Positions 1 to 8,577 of a stretch of DNA of 64,000 bases are shown here, piece by piece (within the stretch, counting starts at the first letter, position 1; each line of letters starts with the position of its first letter). The stretch spans positions 248,001 through 312,000 of the forward strand of contig JBIQJD010000002.1 of assembly GCA_044507695.1 (NCBI GenBank). Direction: 5' to 3'. A program made the position numbers and the translations under genes. The notes under the pieces were generated by a model, which ran no database searches, was not told the origin of the DNA, and was given only the letters and a program-made list of their open reading frames with translations. Source of the DNA: JBIQJD01 sp044507695. GTDB taxonomy: Bacteria; Bacteroidota; Ignavibacteria; Ignavibacteriales; Ignavibacteriaceae.

Positions 1-114
1 AGGGATAAAAATTATTTTTTCCAAACCTCTTATTTCTTTTACAACTTGTGCAGTAATTAAATGCCCGATGTGAATGGGATCAAAAGTTCCCCCGAAAATT
101 CCAACAGCTTTCAT
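1..114 (-). CDS. nadD: Nicotinate-nucleotide adenylyltransferase, N-terminal part
   Basis: The visible 38 residues begin MKAVGIFGGTFDPIHIGHL, the ATP-binding GGTFDPxHxGH signature of the NadD/CoaD nucleotidyltransferase fold. NadD makes nicotinate adenine dinucleotide from ATP and nicotinate mononucleotide in NAD synthesis. GIFGGTFDPIH followed by a long helix favours NadD over CoaD. The rest of the gene lies beyond the left edge, so the fragment is partial because of the window and not because it is broken. The start overlaps the stop of the upstream gene in an ATGA arrangement, which suggests translational coupling. Confidence 0.85.
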   Translation of the reverse strand, partial: MKAVGIFGGTFDPIHIGHLITAQVVKEIRGLEKIIFIP

Positions 115-809
115 TTCAGGAGATCCTTGTATTCAATAAAAAGGTGTGTGAAGCGTTCATGCATTTTGGGGCTGCAGTAAGCAAGGCTCTCTTTTTTAGA
201 AAGATCATGATATAATTTTTTGAATTCTGTATTATCTTGTATCATTGCAGAGTAATTAACAACTGTAAGATTTGCATCCTGTCTGCAAGCAGCATTTAAA
301 GTTGAATCATAATCAAGCTTATGCCAGTTCACATTCTCAATAAAGTATTGATCAATCCTGTTAAAACCAATTGAAGAAATTTTGTTGTTAAAAGTTTTTG
401 CAAGAATAAGTGCATCATCTTCAATTGCTAATAAGTTAAATATCTTTTTAAGATCAGTTGATGAAGTACCGATAGAATCTGATGTAATAATAATGTTGTT
501 ATGAAATCTTGAGAAAATTCTTTCACTCATTTTCATAATAAATTCAGGCAGATCATCAGTACTTTTCCAGATTATGCTGCCGGAATTATTTAACTCATCC
601 GGTAAAAATTCACGATCGTTTTCATCAAGACAAAAATAATAGTTAGTGAAACTCTCAGAACTTTCTGCAATCTCTTTATTATTAAGCAAAAGTGTAGAAT
701 AAAGCAGTACTGAATCTTCCGCAGAAAAATTTTCAAAAGACGGTGCTTTCTCCGGATTAAAAACCGGGAAACGGCAGAGAATATAAAGTGATGAATTAGC
801 CTTATTCAT
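111..809 (-). CDS. DUF2064 / GT-A-like protein, apparently degenerate
   Basis: A 232-residue soluble protein without a signal peptide. Its layout resembles the DUF2064 (TIGR04282) glycosyltransferase-like family: an N-terminal strand LYILCRFPVF where the family has an FAKxPxPG-type strand, a helix around LLYSTLLL, and a central IIITSDS strand where the family has GSDCPDL. The sugar-nucleotide residues are not kept: SDS lacks the CPDL part, and the DGGYYLIGL motif appears as NNKISSIGF. It may have lost catalysis or may be a different GT-A relative. It lies between prsW (8-nt overlap) and nadD (4-nt overlap), so it is probably co-transcribed with both. The family call is tentative, and no function can be given. 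Confidence 0.4.
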   Translation of the reverse strand: MNKANSSLYILCRFPVFNPEKAPSFENFSAEDSVLLYSTLLLNNKEIAESSESFTNYYFCLDENDREFLPDELNNSGSIIWKSTDDLPEFIMKMSERIFSRFHNNIIITSDSIGTSSTDLKKIFNLLAIEDDALILAKTFNNKISSIGFNRIDQYFIENVNWHKLDYDSTLNAACRQDANLTVVNYSAMIQDNTEFKKLYHDLSKKESLAYCSPKMHERFTHLFIEYKDLLK

Positions 810-1764
810 TGCCCGTACTTTGCGTTAAAAGTTCCCTGATAAAATTTCTGTAATACTTAATATCTTCTTCATAATAATATCTGTCTGAATTAATTGAATT
901 CCTTAATTGATATTTTCTGAATGCAAGTTTTATTGCTGCTGATTGATAATCACGCTGATCACTCACCGGCGGAATCAATTTAAGTTTATTATGAGATGAA
1001 TGAATCATCTTTAAATGATCTGCCGGAATTAAACCTGAATTGACTTCTTCAAGAAGTTCACGGTAAATAATTTTCTTTTCATTAAAAACAGATATTAAAA
1101 ACATTATCCCAAATACTGTAAAAATTACTAACAGAGAAATTACACCAATCAAACCAGATGAATCAAGACTAACGGAAAGATTCCATGTAAAGTGAATTAA
1201 AATTGCCACTGCAAATCCTGCAATAATCGTAAAAATTTTTTTTGCTCCGCTTAAATACTTTGTATAGCTTAGGAACGCACCGAACGAAGCAGTTGAAACG
1301 CAATGCATTGCCGCAGAAAATAATGTGCGCATAATAACCAATGTAATCCAATCATTTAAATTGCTGCCGTAAGTAATGAAGTAAAGAAAATTCTCTGTCA
1401 TTCCAAATCCGAGCCCGATTGCACCGCCATAAACAAGCCCATCAGTTAAATTATCAAATTTTCTGTTGTTTATTGTGATGAATAAAAAAACGCCTTTCAT
1501 TAATTCTTCAACTACAGGAGCAGCAATTATAGTTTCAAAATGGCTGAATGCATTTTTGCCAGGAATGAAGACTGAAGCAAAGGCACTGAAGAAAAATCCA
1601 AATACGAGTGTTAAAAAAATTGCTCCAAAAGCTCCCCAAAGATAATTCTTAAAAACAAATCCGAATGGTTCCCGCTCATACCTGTCAAGTTTCCAGATAA
1701 AAACCAGGTAAAGTAACATGGGAATAATTGCAGCGGCAGCCGAAGCAAGATATATCATTCTCAA
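802..1764 (-). CDS. PrsW-family intramembrane metalloprotease
   Basis: A 320-residue protein with about seven or eight hydrophobic segments in its first 230 residues and a soluble C-terminal tail. It carries the PrsW/CPBP-like motifs VVEELMKG (EExxK), DGLVYGGAIGLGFGMTENF (second Glu) and later histidines in MHCVSTASFG and ILIHFTWN, which together would bind zinc within the membrane. PrsW in Bacillus cleaves the anti-sigma factor RsiW; other members have unknown substrates. An ECF sigma/anti-sigma pair lies far away at 61.4 kb, and nothing here links the two. It is the first gene of a minus-strand run into the DUF2064-like gene and nadD. Confidence 0.75.
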   Translation of the reverse strand: MRMIYLASAAAAIIPMLLYLVFIWKLDRYEREPFGFVFKNYLWGAFGAIFLTLVFGFFFSAFASVFIPGKNAFSHFETIIAAPVVEELMKGVFLFITINNRKFDNLTDGLVYGGAIGLGFGMTENFLYFITYGSNLNDWITLVIMRTLFSAAMHCVSTASFGAFLSYTKYLSGAKKIFTIIAGFAVAILIHFTWNLSVSLDSSGLIGVISLLVIFTVFGIMFLISVFNEKKIIYRELLEEVNSGLIPADHLKMIHSSHNKLKLIPPVSDQRDYQSAAIKLAFRKYQLRNSINSDRYYYEEDIKYYRNFIRELLTQSTGNE

Positions 1765-1849
1765 CTATTCGTTTATTATCACTTATTAAATATTAGAAGT
1801 GCTATTTAAATTTCAAAATATGAAATGAACGAAGATGAATTTTTGCACT

Positions 1850-3091
1850 TCACTCTTTTATCCATTTTATTAATTCTTTTAGAGAAGGCATTTTGCCGTG
1901 TGAAAGAATTCCAATTCTAAAAATTCTTGCTGAAATAAAAATTGTGAGATAAATAGAAAGAAGCATCAGAATAATTGAAAGAGCGATTTCAGTTGATGGT
2001 ATTATACCAAGGTTCAGCCTGAGCATCATAATTGTTGGAAGCGTTAACGGAAAGTAAGATAAAATTTTTACAATCATAGTATCAGGATTTTCAATTGCAG
2101 GTATGGCAAGAATAACCGGCAATACAAGTATCATACTTAAATATCCTGTAATCTGCTGCGCCTCCTGTTCTGTTGAAACAATTGAACCAATTCCTACGAA
2201 CAATGAAGTATAAAAAATAAAACCAAGAACAAAGAAGATAAGTATCATAAAAATATTACTGAAAATATCAGCGGATATGAGAGCAGAATTTGTAAGTAAG
2301 ATTCCAATTACAGCCCAGATTAATATTTGAACGAAGCCGAGCAAACTTAATCCAAATATTTTTCCTGCAAGCAGTTCATCCGGTGTGCAGCTTGAAATTA
2401 TTATATCAATAAGTTTATTTGATTTTTCTTCAACCAAACTTCTTATCAGCATTCCGCCGGATGAGATTACGAGTGTCATCAGCATCAAAATAAAAATTAT
2501 TGAAGAGAAAAATGTGGTGATGAAATCGGTTTTCTTTTCTTCACCGGCTTCTGATATTTGCACCTGTACAATATTTGAAGCTGATGTTATTTTATTAATC
2601 AATTCAGGATTTATTCCTGCCCGCTCAAGTGCAATGATTGTTGTTATTTCATTATATGCCTGTTCCAATCTTCTTACATCTTTAAAATTTGCTGCAGCCT
2701 TGCTTCTGAATTCTGCTGAAACAGAATCTGTTCCGGAATTTTTTATATGCAAAACTCCGTTTATCACACCACGTATAATAAGTGAATCGGAAGCGGCTAA
2801 CAATTTATCAATCGGCTGATTTTTTTTAGCAAGATTAACAACCATATAAGCCGGCTGCTGGTTATCTATTGTATACTGTTCTGTTTTTGTCTTTAAAGGG
2901 AAAAAATAAATTCCTGAAGTATCTATTACTCCGATAGTTTTTGTGTAATCATTTTCCTGTGAGGAAATTAATTGTCCGCCGATAGTGAACAAAATAATTA
3001 TCAGCGGCGAAATAATCAGCGAGATCAAAAATGTTCTCGTTTTTATCTTCTCAACAAATTCCCAGCGTGCAACAGCAAATATTTTTTTCAT
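1850..3091 (-). CDS. ABC-2 type transporter permease, NatB-like
   Basis: A 413-residue permease. One membrane segment near residues 20-42 (FLISLIISPLIIILFTIGG) is followed by an outside domain of about 150 residues and then five or six membrane segments from about residue 195 to 395. This is the NatB / ABC2_membrane_3 layout used by exporters of sodium or small molecules. Its start overlaps the stop of the ATPase gene by 4 nt, so both subunits should be made together. The substrate cannot be read from the sequence. The conserved LVEEKSNKLIDIIISS stretch, typical of this permease class, sits before the third membrane segment. Confidence 0.8.
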   Translation of the reverse strand: MKKIFAVARWEFVEKIKTRTFLISLIISPLIIILFTIGGQLISSQENDYTKTIGVIDTSGIYFFPLKTKTEQYTIDNQQPAYMVVNLAKKNQPIDKLLAASDSLIIRGVINGVLHIKNSGTDSVSAEFRSKAAANFKDVRRLEQAYNEITTIIALERAGINPELINKITSASNIVQVQISEAGEEKKTDFITTFFSSIIFILMLMTLVISSGGMLIRSLVEEKSNKLIDIIISSCTPDELLAGKIFGLSLLGFVQILIWAVIGILLTNSALISADIFSNIFMILIFFVLGFIFYTSLFVGIGSIVSTEQEAQQITGYLSMILVLPVILAIPAIENPDTMIVKILSYFPLTLPTIMMLRLNLGIIPSTEIALSIILMLLSIYLTIFISARIFRIGILSHGKMPSLKELIKWIKE

Positions 3092-3990
3092 TTATTCGTA
3101 TGATTTTCTTTTATCACATCAATAAAAATTTTGTTTAGAGTAGGTTCAATAATTGAGAAATGTTTGATCGTAATTTTTTCAATTAAGGATTTTAAAAACA
3201 AATTTGGCTGATAGTTTTCCGCAAGTTGCACTTCTGCGCAGTTGTTATAAAAATCAATGCTTTCAATCATTGGTAAGGATGAAATGAAAGATGCATCTCC
3301 CTCGAATTCAATTTTAACATTGTTAGCTGCAAATCTTTTTTTAATTGAAGAAAGGGAACCGCTGCAAACTCCTTTTCCTTCATTTATAAGAAGAATATCA
3401 GAACATAATTTTTCCGCTGTTTCCATTTGATGCGTTGAGAGTATAATTATCCTGCCTTCTCTTGCAAATGAAAGAATTACTTCTTTTATCAACTGCTGAT
3501 TTATGGGATCAAACCCGGTAAACGGTTCATCAAGAATAAGCAATTCAGGATTGTGCAGCACAGCAGTAATAAATTGAACTTTCTGCTGGCTGCCTTTTGA
3601 AAGCTCACGCACTCTCTTGCTGCTGTATTTTTGCATCCCCATCCTATCAAGCCAGTAATTTGCTTTTGTTAAAGCTTCATGGCGCGACAAATTTTTCAAA
3701 CTTGCAAAGTAAAGAATTACATCAATCACTCTTTGATTTCTGTACAAGCCTCGTTCTTCCGGCAGATAACCGATAATATCATAATATTTTTTATCAATTA
3801 CTTCGCCATTAAAAGTTACTTCACCTGAAGATGGTTTAATAATATTTAGAATAACTCTGATAGTTGTTGTTTTGCCTGCACCATTTGGTCCGAGCAATCC
3901 AAATATTTTTCCTTTTTCAATTGAGAAGGAAAGATTATCAACTGCAACAACATTTTTAAATTCTTTCCTTAAATTTTTTATTATAAGCAT
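3088..3990 (-). CDS. ABC transporter ATP-binding protein, NatA-like
   Basis: A 300-residue ATPase with all expected motifs: Walker A GPNGAGKTTT near residue 34, signature LSKGSQQKVQF near 132, Walker B LLILDEPFTGFDP near 150 and the switch histidine in ILSTHQMETAE near 185. The 80-residue C-terminal extension with a DUF4162-like fold is common in NatA and drug-export ATPases. It powers the permease encoded immediately downstream. The gene is the first of the minus-strand transporter operon and diverges from the fatty-acid cluster. The SKGSQQKVQ version of the signature is typical of the NatA subgroup. Confidence 0.85.
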   Translation of the reverse strand: MLIIKNLRKEFKNVVAVDNLSFSIEKGKIFGLLGPNGAGKTTTIRVILNIIKPSSGEVTFNGEVIDKKYYDIIGYLPEERGLYRNQRVIDVILYFASLKNLSRHEALTKANYWLDRMGMQKYSSKRVRELSKGSQQKVQFITAVLHNPELLILDEPFTGFDPINQQLIKEVILSFAREGRIIILSTHQMETAEKLCSDILLINEGKGVCSGSLSSIKKRFAANNVKIEFEGDASFISSLPMIESIDFYNNCAEVQLAENYQPNLFLKSLIEKITIKHFSIIEPTLNKIFIDVIKENHTNK

Positions 3991-4145
3991 AAAATGATTG
4001 GAACTAATAACAGAAATTTTGTTATAAAATTGAGTTTCAAATTATGATATATAAACGATAGATTCTATTTTTAAAAGTAAATAACTAATTCACAAATCCC
4101 GGCAATCAGCAATCCTATTAAATGATGATATTAAAGCCTGAAAAG

Positions 4146-4174
4146 TTGACTATCAGGCTAAGTATCTCTATATT
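4146..4174 (+). promoter_or_regulatory. Promoter for the yceD-rpmF-plsX-fab cluster
   Basis: TTGACT at 4146-4151 and TATATT at 4169-4174 are separated by exactly 17 nt. The second box runs into TATATTTTG, which also approaches the Bacteroidota TAnnTTTG element. Transcription would begin near 4181, leaving a leader of about 30 nt before the ATG at 4212. This excludes the longer possible start at 4122 for the first gene. Confidence 0.5.
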
Positions 4175-4211
4175 TTGGGTCGTTTTTTGCCCCCATTTTA
4201 CGGTAAAAGCG

Positions 4212-4721
4212 ATGATTATTAAGATTTCCAATCTGAGTGACGGTGTTCATAATTTTAGTTTTGATGAACCGGTGGGCACAATAGGATTGACAGAACCATT
4301 CTTTGATAATTTTAAACTGGAAGCTGAGATAATGAAATCTCACAATCAGATAATTTTGAATGCTGAGATTAAACTTAACGCGGAATTTGATTGTGACAGG
4401 TGTACTGTAAATTATAAAACTATGTTATCCGGTAAATATCAGATGGTTTATTTATTTGGCAAAAAACCGGAAGATGATGATGAAGGATTTAATATCAAAT
4501 ATCTTCCGCTTGAAACAGATAAGATTGATTTAACACAGGATTTAAGAGATTACGCAGTACTCGCAATTCCTATGAAAAAATTATGTATGGAAGATTGCCG
4601 CGGACTTTGCCCGGAATGCGGAAAGAATTTAAACGAAACAGAATGCAATTGCGGTGAAAAGGAAATTGACGCGAGATGGCTTCCGCTGATGGAATTAAAA
4701 ATAAAATTAAGCAACAATTAA
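4212..4721 (+). CDS. YceD/DUF177 family protein
   Basis: A 169-residue acidic protein with the DUF177 signature: a cysteine pair in FDCDRC in the middle and LCPECGKN with CNC near the C-terminus, probably a zinc site. DUF177 genes almost always precede rpmF and are thought to affect 23S rRNA or large-subunit maturation. I chose the ATG at 4212 over the one at 4122 because a sigma-70-type promoter lies between them and because the extra residues have no family counterpart. It is the first gene of the rpmF-plsX-fab cluster, 14 nt before rpmF. Confidence 0.85.
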   Translation: MIIKISNLSDGVHNFSFDEPVGTIGLTEPFFDNFKLEAEIMKSHNQIILNAEIKLNAEFDCDRCTVNYKTMLSGKYQMVYLFGKKPEDDDEGFNIKYLPLETDKIDLTQDLRDYAVLAIPMKKLCMEDCRGLCPECGKNLNETECNCGEKEIDARWLPLMELKIKLSNN

Positions 4722-4735
4722 AACGGAAATAAAAA

Positions 4736-4915
4736 ATGCCAAATCCTAAAAGAAAGTGGTCAAAGAGCCGCAGAGATAAAAGAAGAACACATTATAAAGC
4801 TTCAGCTCCTGCGTTAGGTACATGCTCAAACTGCGGAGAGATGAAACTTACACATCGTGCATGCCCTTCCTGCGGTTATTATAATGAACGTTCAATGTTT
4901 ATTCCTAAAAGCTAA
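4736..4915 (+). CDS. rpmF: Ribosomal protein L32
   Basis: A 59-residue basic protein beginning MPNPKRKWSKSRRDKRR, with a complete zinc ribbon (CSNCGEMK, then CPSCGYY), so it is the zinc-containing form of L32. L32 is a small large-subunit protein near the peptidyl-transferase region. The order yceD-rpmF-plsX is widely conserved and links ribosome and membrane-lipid synthesis. Its spacing from both neighbours (14 and 15 nt) supports a shared transcript. Confidence 0.97.
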   Translation: MPNPKRKWSKSRRDKRRTHYKASAPALGTCSNCGEMKLTHRACPSCGYYNERSMFIPKS

Positions 4916-4930
4916 TCATTAGCCCATTTA

Positions 4931-5995
4931 ATGAACATTTCTGAACCTGGCAACTCTATTAACGCTCAACCGGAGCGGAATCAAAAAAAGTGTAGAATAG
5001 TTGTAGATGCAATGGGGGGCGATTTCGCCCCTCAGAATGCAGTGCTGGGTGCTGTTCAGGCTTACAATGAAAATGGTAAATTTGAATTGTACCTGGTTGG
5101 TAAATCTTCTGAAATAAAAAATGTAATTTCATCAAGTAATCTTTCCTTCAATGAATCTCATATCATTCACGCGGATGAAGTGATTGAAATGAGTGACAGC
5201 CCAACTGTTTCTCTTAAAACCAAACGCAATTCATCAATAGTGGTTGGTGCTAATCTTGTAAAAGAAAAAAAAGCAGATGCTTTTGTAAGCGCTGGTAACA
5301 CCGGTGCAATGATGGCTGCTTCCACATTAATCATTGGCAGAATTCCCGGAGTTGGAAGACCCACAATTGGTGCGGTTATGCCTAATGAATCTGGCGTATG
5401 TATTCTTTTTGATGTTGGCGCAAGCGTTGATTCAAAACCAAAACATCTCTTAGAGTATGCAGTGATTGGATCAATTTATGCTCAGGAAATTTATGGAATA
5501 AATAATCCTAAAATTGGTTTGCTTAGTGTTGGTGAAGAAGAATCAAAAGGCAATGAAGTTTCACTTGCTGCATTTGAACTTCTTAAAAAAACTAATTTAA
5601 ATTTTATCGGTAATGTTGAAGGAAGAGATATTCTTAAAGGTACAGCAAACGTTGTTGTATGTGATGGTTTCATTGGAAATATTTTAATAAAATTTGGTGA
5701 AGGCGTTCTTTCACTTTTGAAATACAAATTTAAAGATTATGCTTCACGTGGATTTTTCAATAAATTAAAAATCGGATTATTAAAAGGAGCATTGAAAGAT
5801 ATGCTCAAAGATTTTGATTACCAGGAACACGGCGGCGTTCCCTTGCTTGGTGTAAATGGAATTAGTATTATTGGTCACGGTTCCAGTACACCAAAGGCAA
5901 TAAAAAATATGGTTCTTCGTGCATATGAGATGTACGAAAAAAATCTTATAACCAAAATTGAAAACTCAATAAAAAATTATTCATCTTTAACTTAA
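4931..5995 (+). CDS. plsX: Phosphate acyltransferase PlsX
   Basis: A 354-residue enzyme with the PlsX hallmark VVDAMGGDFAP near residue 27 and the GNTGA and GHGSS stretches of the family. PlsX converts acyl-ACP to acyl-phosphate, which PlsY then uses to acylate glycerol-3-phosphate. The first 20 or so residues precede the usual family start and contain no recognisable domain. No other in-frame ATG lies before the VVDAMGGD core, so 4931 is the natural start. It follows rpmF and lies 13 nt before the fabH ATG. Confidence 0.95.
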   Translation: MNISEPGNSINAQPERNQKKCRIVVDAMGGDFAPQNAVLGAVQAYNENGKFELYLVGKSSEIKNVISSSNLSFNESHIIHADEVIEMSDSPTVSLKTKRNSSIVVGANLVKEKKADAFVSAGNTGAMMAASTLIIGRIPGVGRPTIGAVMPNESGVCILFDVGASVDSKPKHLLEYAVIGSIYAQEIYGINNPKIGLLSVGEEESKGNEVSLAAFELLKKTNLNFIGNVEGRDILKGTANVVVCDGFIGNILIKFGEGVLSLLKYKFKDYASRGFFNKLKIGLLKGALKDMLKDFDYQEHGGVPLLGVNGISIIGHGSSTPKAIKNMVLRAYEMYEKNLITKIENSIKNYSSLT

Positions 5996-6008
5996 AAATA
6001 AATTGGTA

Positions 6009-7010
6009 ATGACAAACAACAGAAAATACAATGCAGCTGTTACCGCATTGGGAATGTATGTTCCCGATAAGGTAATGGATAATGCATTCTTTGAAAAAAT
6101 AGTTGATACTTCTGATGAGTGGATAAGAACAAGAACGGGAATAAGAGAAAGAAGATTGCTTGAACATGGCGCAACAAGCGATCTTGCTGCTAATGCCGCA
6201 AAGGATCTTCTGAAAACTCACAACATTTCTCCGGAAGAAATTGATGTAATTATTGTTGCAACAGTTACACCTGATATGTTCTTTCCCGCAACTGCATGCC
6301 TTGTGCAGGAAAAAATTGGTGCAAAAAATGCGTGGGGTTTTGATCTTTCAGCAGCATGTTCGGGATTTTTATTTGCATTTCAAACCGGTGCATCATTAGT
6401 GGAAAGCGGTAATTACAAAAAAGTGATGGTTATCGGCGCAGATAAAATGAGCGCAATAGTTGATTACACTGACCGGAATAACTGTATATTATTTGGAGAT
6501 GCGGGCGCTGCGGTACTTCTAGAACCAACGGTAGATAAATCTATCGGTTTGCAGGATTCAATTTTAAAAGTTGATGGTTCAGGTAAAGATACTTTAAACA
6601 TGAAAGCAGGCGGAAGTTTAAATCCTCCAACTCATGAAACCATTGATAAAAAAATGCATTATCTCTATCAGGATGGAAAAGCGGTATTCAAAGTGGCTGT
6701 TAAGGGAATGGCAGATGTTTCCTACGAGATAATGGAAAAGAATAATTTATCTGCTGATGATGTTGCTTATCTTGTTCCGCATCAGGCTAATTTAAGAATA
6801 ATTGATGCTACTGCTGAACGCATGGGGTTAAGCAAGGATAAAGTGATGATCAATATTGATAGATACGGAAATACTACTGCTGCAACAATTCCGCTGTGTC
6901 TTGTTGAATATTATCGTAATGGAAAAATTAAAAAAGGTGATAACCTGATACTTGCAGCTTTCGGTGCTGGATATACGTGGGGTTCAGTATGGCTTAGATG
7001 GGCATTTTAA
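6009..7010 (+). CDS. fabH: 3-oxoacyl-ACP synthase III (FabH)
   Basis: A 333-residue KAS III with the Cys-His-Asn triad in recognisable contexts: LSAACSGF for the nucleophile, VPHQANLR for the histidine and GNTTAATIP for the asparagine. It condenses acetyl-CoA or a branched starter with malonyl-ACP to begin fatty-acid synthesis. An in-frame TTG at 6003 would add two residues, but the ATG at 6009 is the simpler start. No clear ribosome-binding site is present, as for many genes here. It lies between plsX and fabD, as in most Bacteroidota. Confidence 0.95.
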   Translation: MTNNRKYNAAVTALGMYVPDKVMDNAFFEKIVDTSDEWIRTRTGIRERRLLEHGATSDLAANAAKDLLKTHNISPEEIDVIIVATVTPDMFFPATACLVQEKIGAKNAWGFDLSAACSGFLFAFQTGASLVESGNYKKVMVIGADKMSAIVDYTDRNNCILFGDAGAAVLLEPTVDKSIGLQDSILKVDGSGKDTLNMKAGGSLNPPTHETIDKKMHYLYQDGKAVFKVAVKGMADVSYEIMEKNNLSADDVAYLVPHQANLRIIDATAERMGLSKDKVMINIDRYGNTTAATIPLCLVEYYRNGKIKKGDNLILAAFGAGYTWGSVWLRWAF

Positions 7011-7075
7011 TCTTAAATGATTATGAAAAATAAAAATCTATTTAAACATTTTCCGGAATTATAAAGGATTGTTTT

Positions 7076-7990
7076 TTGGCTAAACGTGGTTTTCTGTTTC
7101 CAGGGCAAGGTTCTCAATATGTTGGAATGGCAAAGGATCTGTTTGACAATTCTGTTGAAGCTAAGGAAATGATTCTTACTGCCGATGATGCTCTTGGTAT
7201 AAATCTTTCCTACATTCTTTTTAATGGACCTGAAGAACAGCTTAAGCAGACCGAATTTACGCAGCCTGCTATTTTTCTTCACAGTGTAATTCTTGCAAGC
7301 ATTATCAGAACTTTGGATGTGCACGGTGCAGCAGGTCATTCATTGGGTGAGTACTCCGCACTTGTATCTGCGGGGGCAATTCAATTTTATGAAGCAGTAA
7401 AATTAGTACGTGCACGTGGTAAAGCAATGCAGCTGGCCGGTACTAAAAATCAAGGTACTATGGCAGCAGTTATTGGTCTTCAGCCGCAGCAGGTTGAAGA
7501 ATGTTGTGCAGAAGCTTCAGCAGAAGGAATTGTACAATGCGCTAATTTTAATTCACCCGGACAAATTGTGGTATCAGGTTCTGTAAGCAGTGTTAAAAAG
7601 GCAATGGAGTTATGTAAAAGCAAAGGTGCAAAACTTGTTAAAGAACTTGTTGTAAGCGGAGCATTCCATTCACCTTTAATGGAATCAGCGCAGCTTGAAT
7701 TAAAATCAGCATTAGATGAAACCCATTTTTATGATGCAAAGTTTCCTGTGTATGCTAACGTAACAGCAAAATCTGTAACTAATAAAGATGAAATTAAAAA
7801 CCTGTTGTACAAGCAGTTAACTTCTCCGGTAAGATGGGAAGAAACAATAACCAATATGATTGCTGATGGTTTTGATGAGTTTTATGAAATTGGTCCGGGT
7901 AAAGTTTTGCAGGGTTTGGTAAAAAGAATAAACCCTGATGTACCTTGTTATTCAATCGATAAATTTACAGATGTGGAGAAATATTTATAA
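7076..7990 (+). CDS. fabD: Malonyl-CoA:ACP transacylase
   Basis: A 304-residue transacylase with FPGQGSQYVGM at the N-terminus, the nucleophile serine in GHSLGEYSAL near residue 89 and the partner histidine in GAFHSPLM near 197. It loads malonyl groups onto ACP for chain extension. The start is TTG at 7076, preceded by AAAGGA about 8 nt upstream; the alternative in-frame ATG would remove the conserved PGQGSQ loop, so TTG is very likely the true start. The stop overlaps the next ATG by one base (TAATG). Confidence 0.95.
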   Translation: MAKRGFLFPGQGSQYVGMAKDLFDNSVEAKEMILTADDALGINLSYILFNGPEEQLKQTEFTQPAIFLHSVILASIIRTLDVHGAAGHSLGEYSALVSAGAIQFYEAVKLVRARGKAMQLAGTKNQGTMAAVIGLQPQQVEECCAEASAEGIVQCANFNSPGQIVVSGSVSSVKKAMELCKSKGAKLVKELVVSGAFHSPLMESAQLELKSALDETHFYDAKFPVYANVTAKSVTNKDEIKNLLYKQLTSPVRWEETITNMIADGFDEFYEIGPGKVLQGLVKRINPDVPCYSIDKFTDVEKYL

Positions 7991-8577
7991 TGGCAGAAGA
8001 ATTTTCAAAGATTGTTAAGGGAATAAAAATAGATCCCGCTATTTTTACGTTTCCTTTTAGCTGCAAATGCAATGGTGAATGCTGCCATTACGGAGTATAT
8101 ACTGATTTAAAAGAACATGACCTTATTCTGGAAATTAAAGAAAAATTATTCCCTCACATGGATGAATCTCAGACAACAGATACAGCTAAATGGTTTGAAG
8201 CTCCGGAAGAAGACGAAGATTTTGAATCAGGAGTAGCTGTTGGAACTGATCTGTACAATGGCAAATGTGCATTTCTTGATAAGAATGGATTATGCTCGCT
8301 TCAAAAACTTGCAATTGCAGAAGGCGAACATAAATGGAAATATAAACCAATTTACTGCGTATTGTTTCCACTTACAGTTTATGAAGGGGCATTAACAATA
8401 GATGATGATCATATAAACAGGCTGAATCACTGCAATAAAAATCCGGAGCAAAACATTTCAATATTTGATGCATGCAAGGAGGAGATAATTCATTTTCTTG
8501 GAGAAGATGGATATGCAGAAGCTGAGCAGTATCGGGATGAATATCTGAAATCAATCAAATCAAAAGATGTTGCATGA
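7990..8577 (+). CDS. DUF3109 cysteine-cluster protein
   Basis: A 195-residue cytoplasmic protein with cysteines grouped as CKCNGECCHYG near residue 26, CAFLDKNGLCSLQ near 91 and YCVLFPL near 121. This is the pattern of the DUF3109/YkgJ group of putative zinc- or iron-binding proteins, whose function is unknown. It shares a single base with the fabD stop and four bases (ATGA) with the fabG start, so it is tightly coupled between two fatty-acid genes. This placement suggests, but does not show, a job tied to lipid synthesis or its metal or redox control. Confidence 0.75.
   Translation: MAEEFSKIVKGIKIDPAIFTFPFSCKCNGECCHYGVYTDLKEHDLILEIKEKLFPHMDESQTTDTAKWFEAPEEDEDFESGVAVGTDLYNGKCAFLDKNGLCSLQKLAIAEGEHKWKYKPIYCVLFPLTVYEGALTIDDDHINRLNHCNKNPEQNISIFDACKEEIIHFLGEDGYAEAEQYRDEYLKSIKSKDVA

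Noticed and set aside
2385..2819. 144-residue plus-strand open frame
   Set aside because: It is fully antisense to the NatB-like permease, which has clear membrane segments and operon context. The frame's protein has no recognisable motif.
4122..4211. Upstream start for the YceD/DUF177 protein
   Set aside because: A good promoter lies between 4146 and 4174, inside this extension, and the added residues do not match the family.
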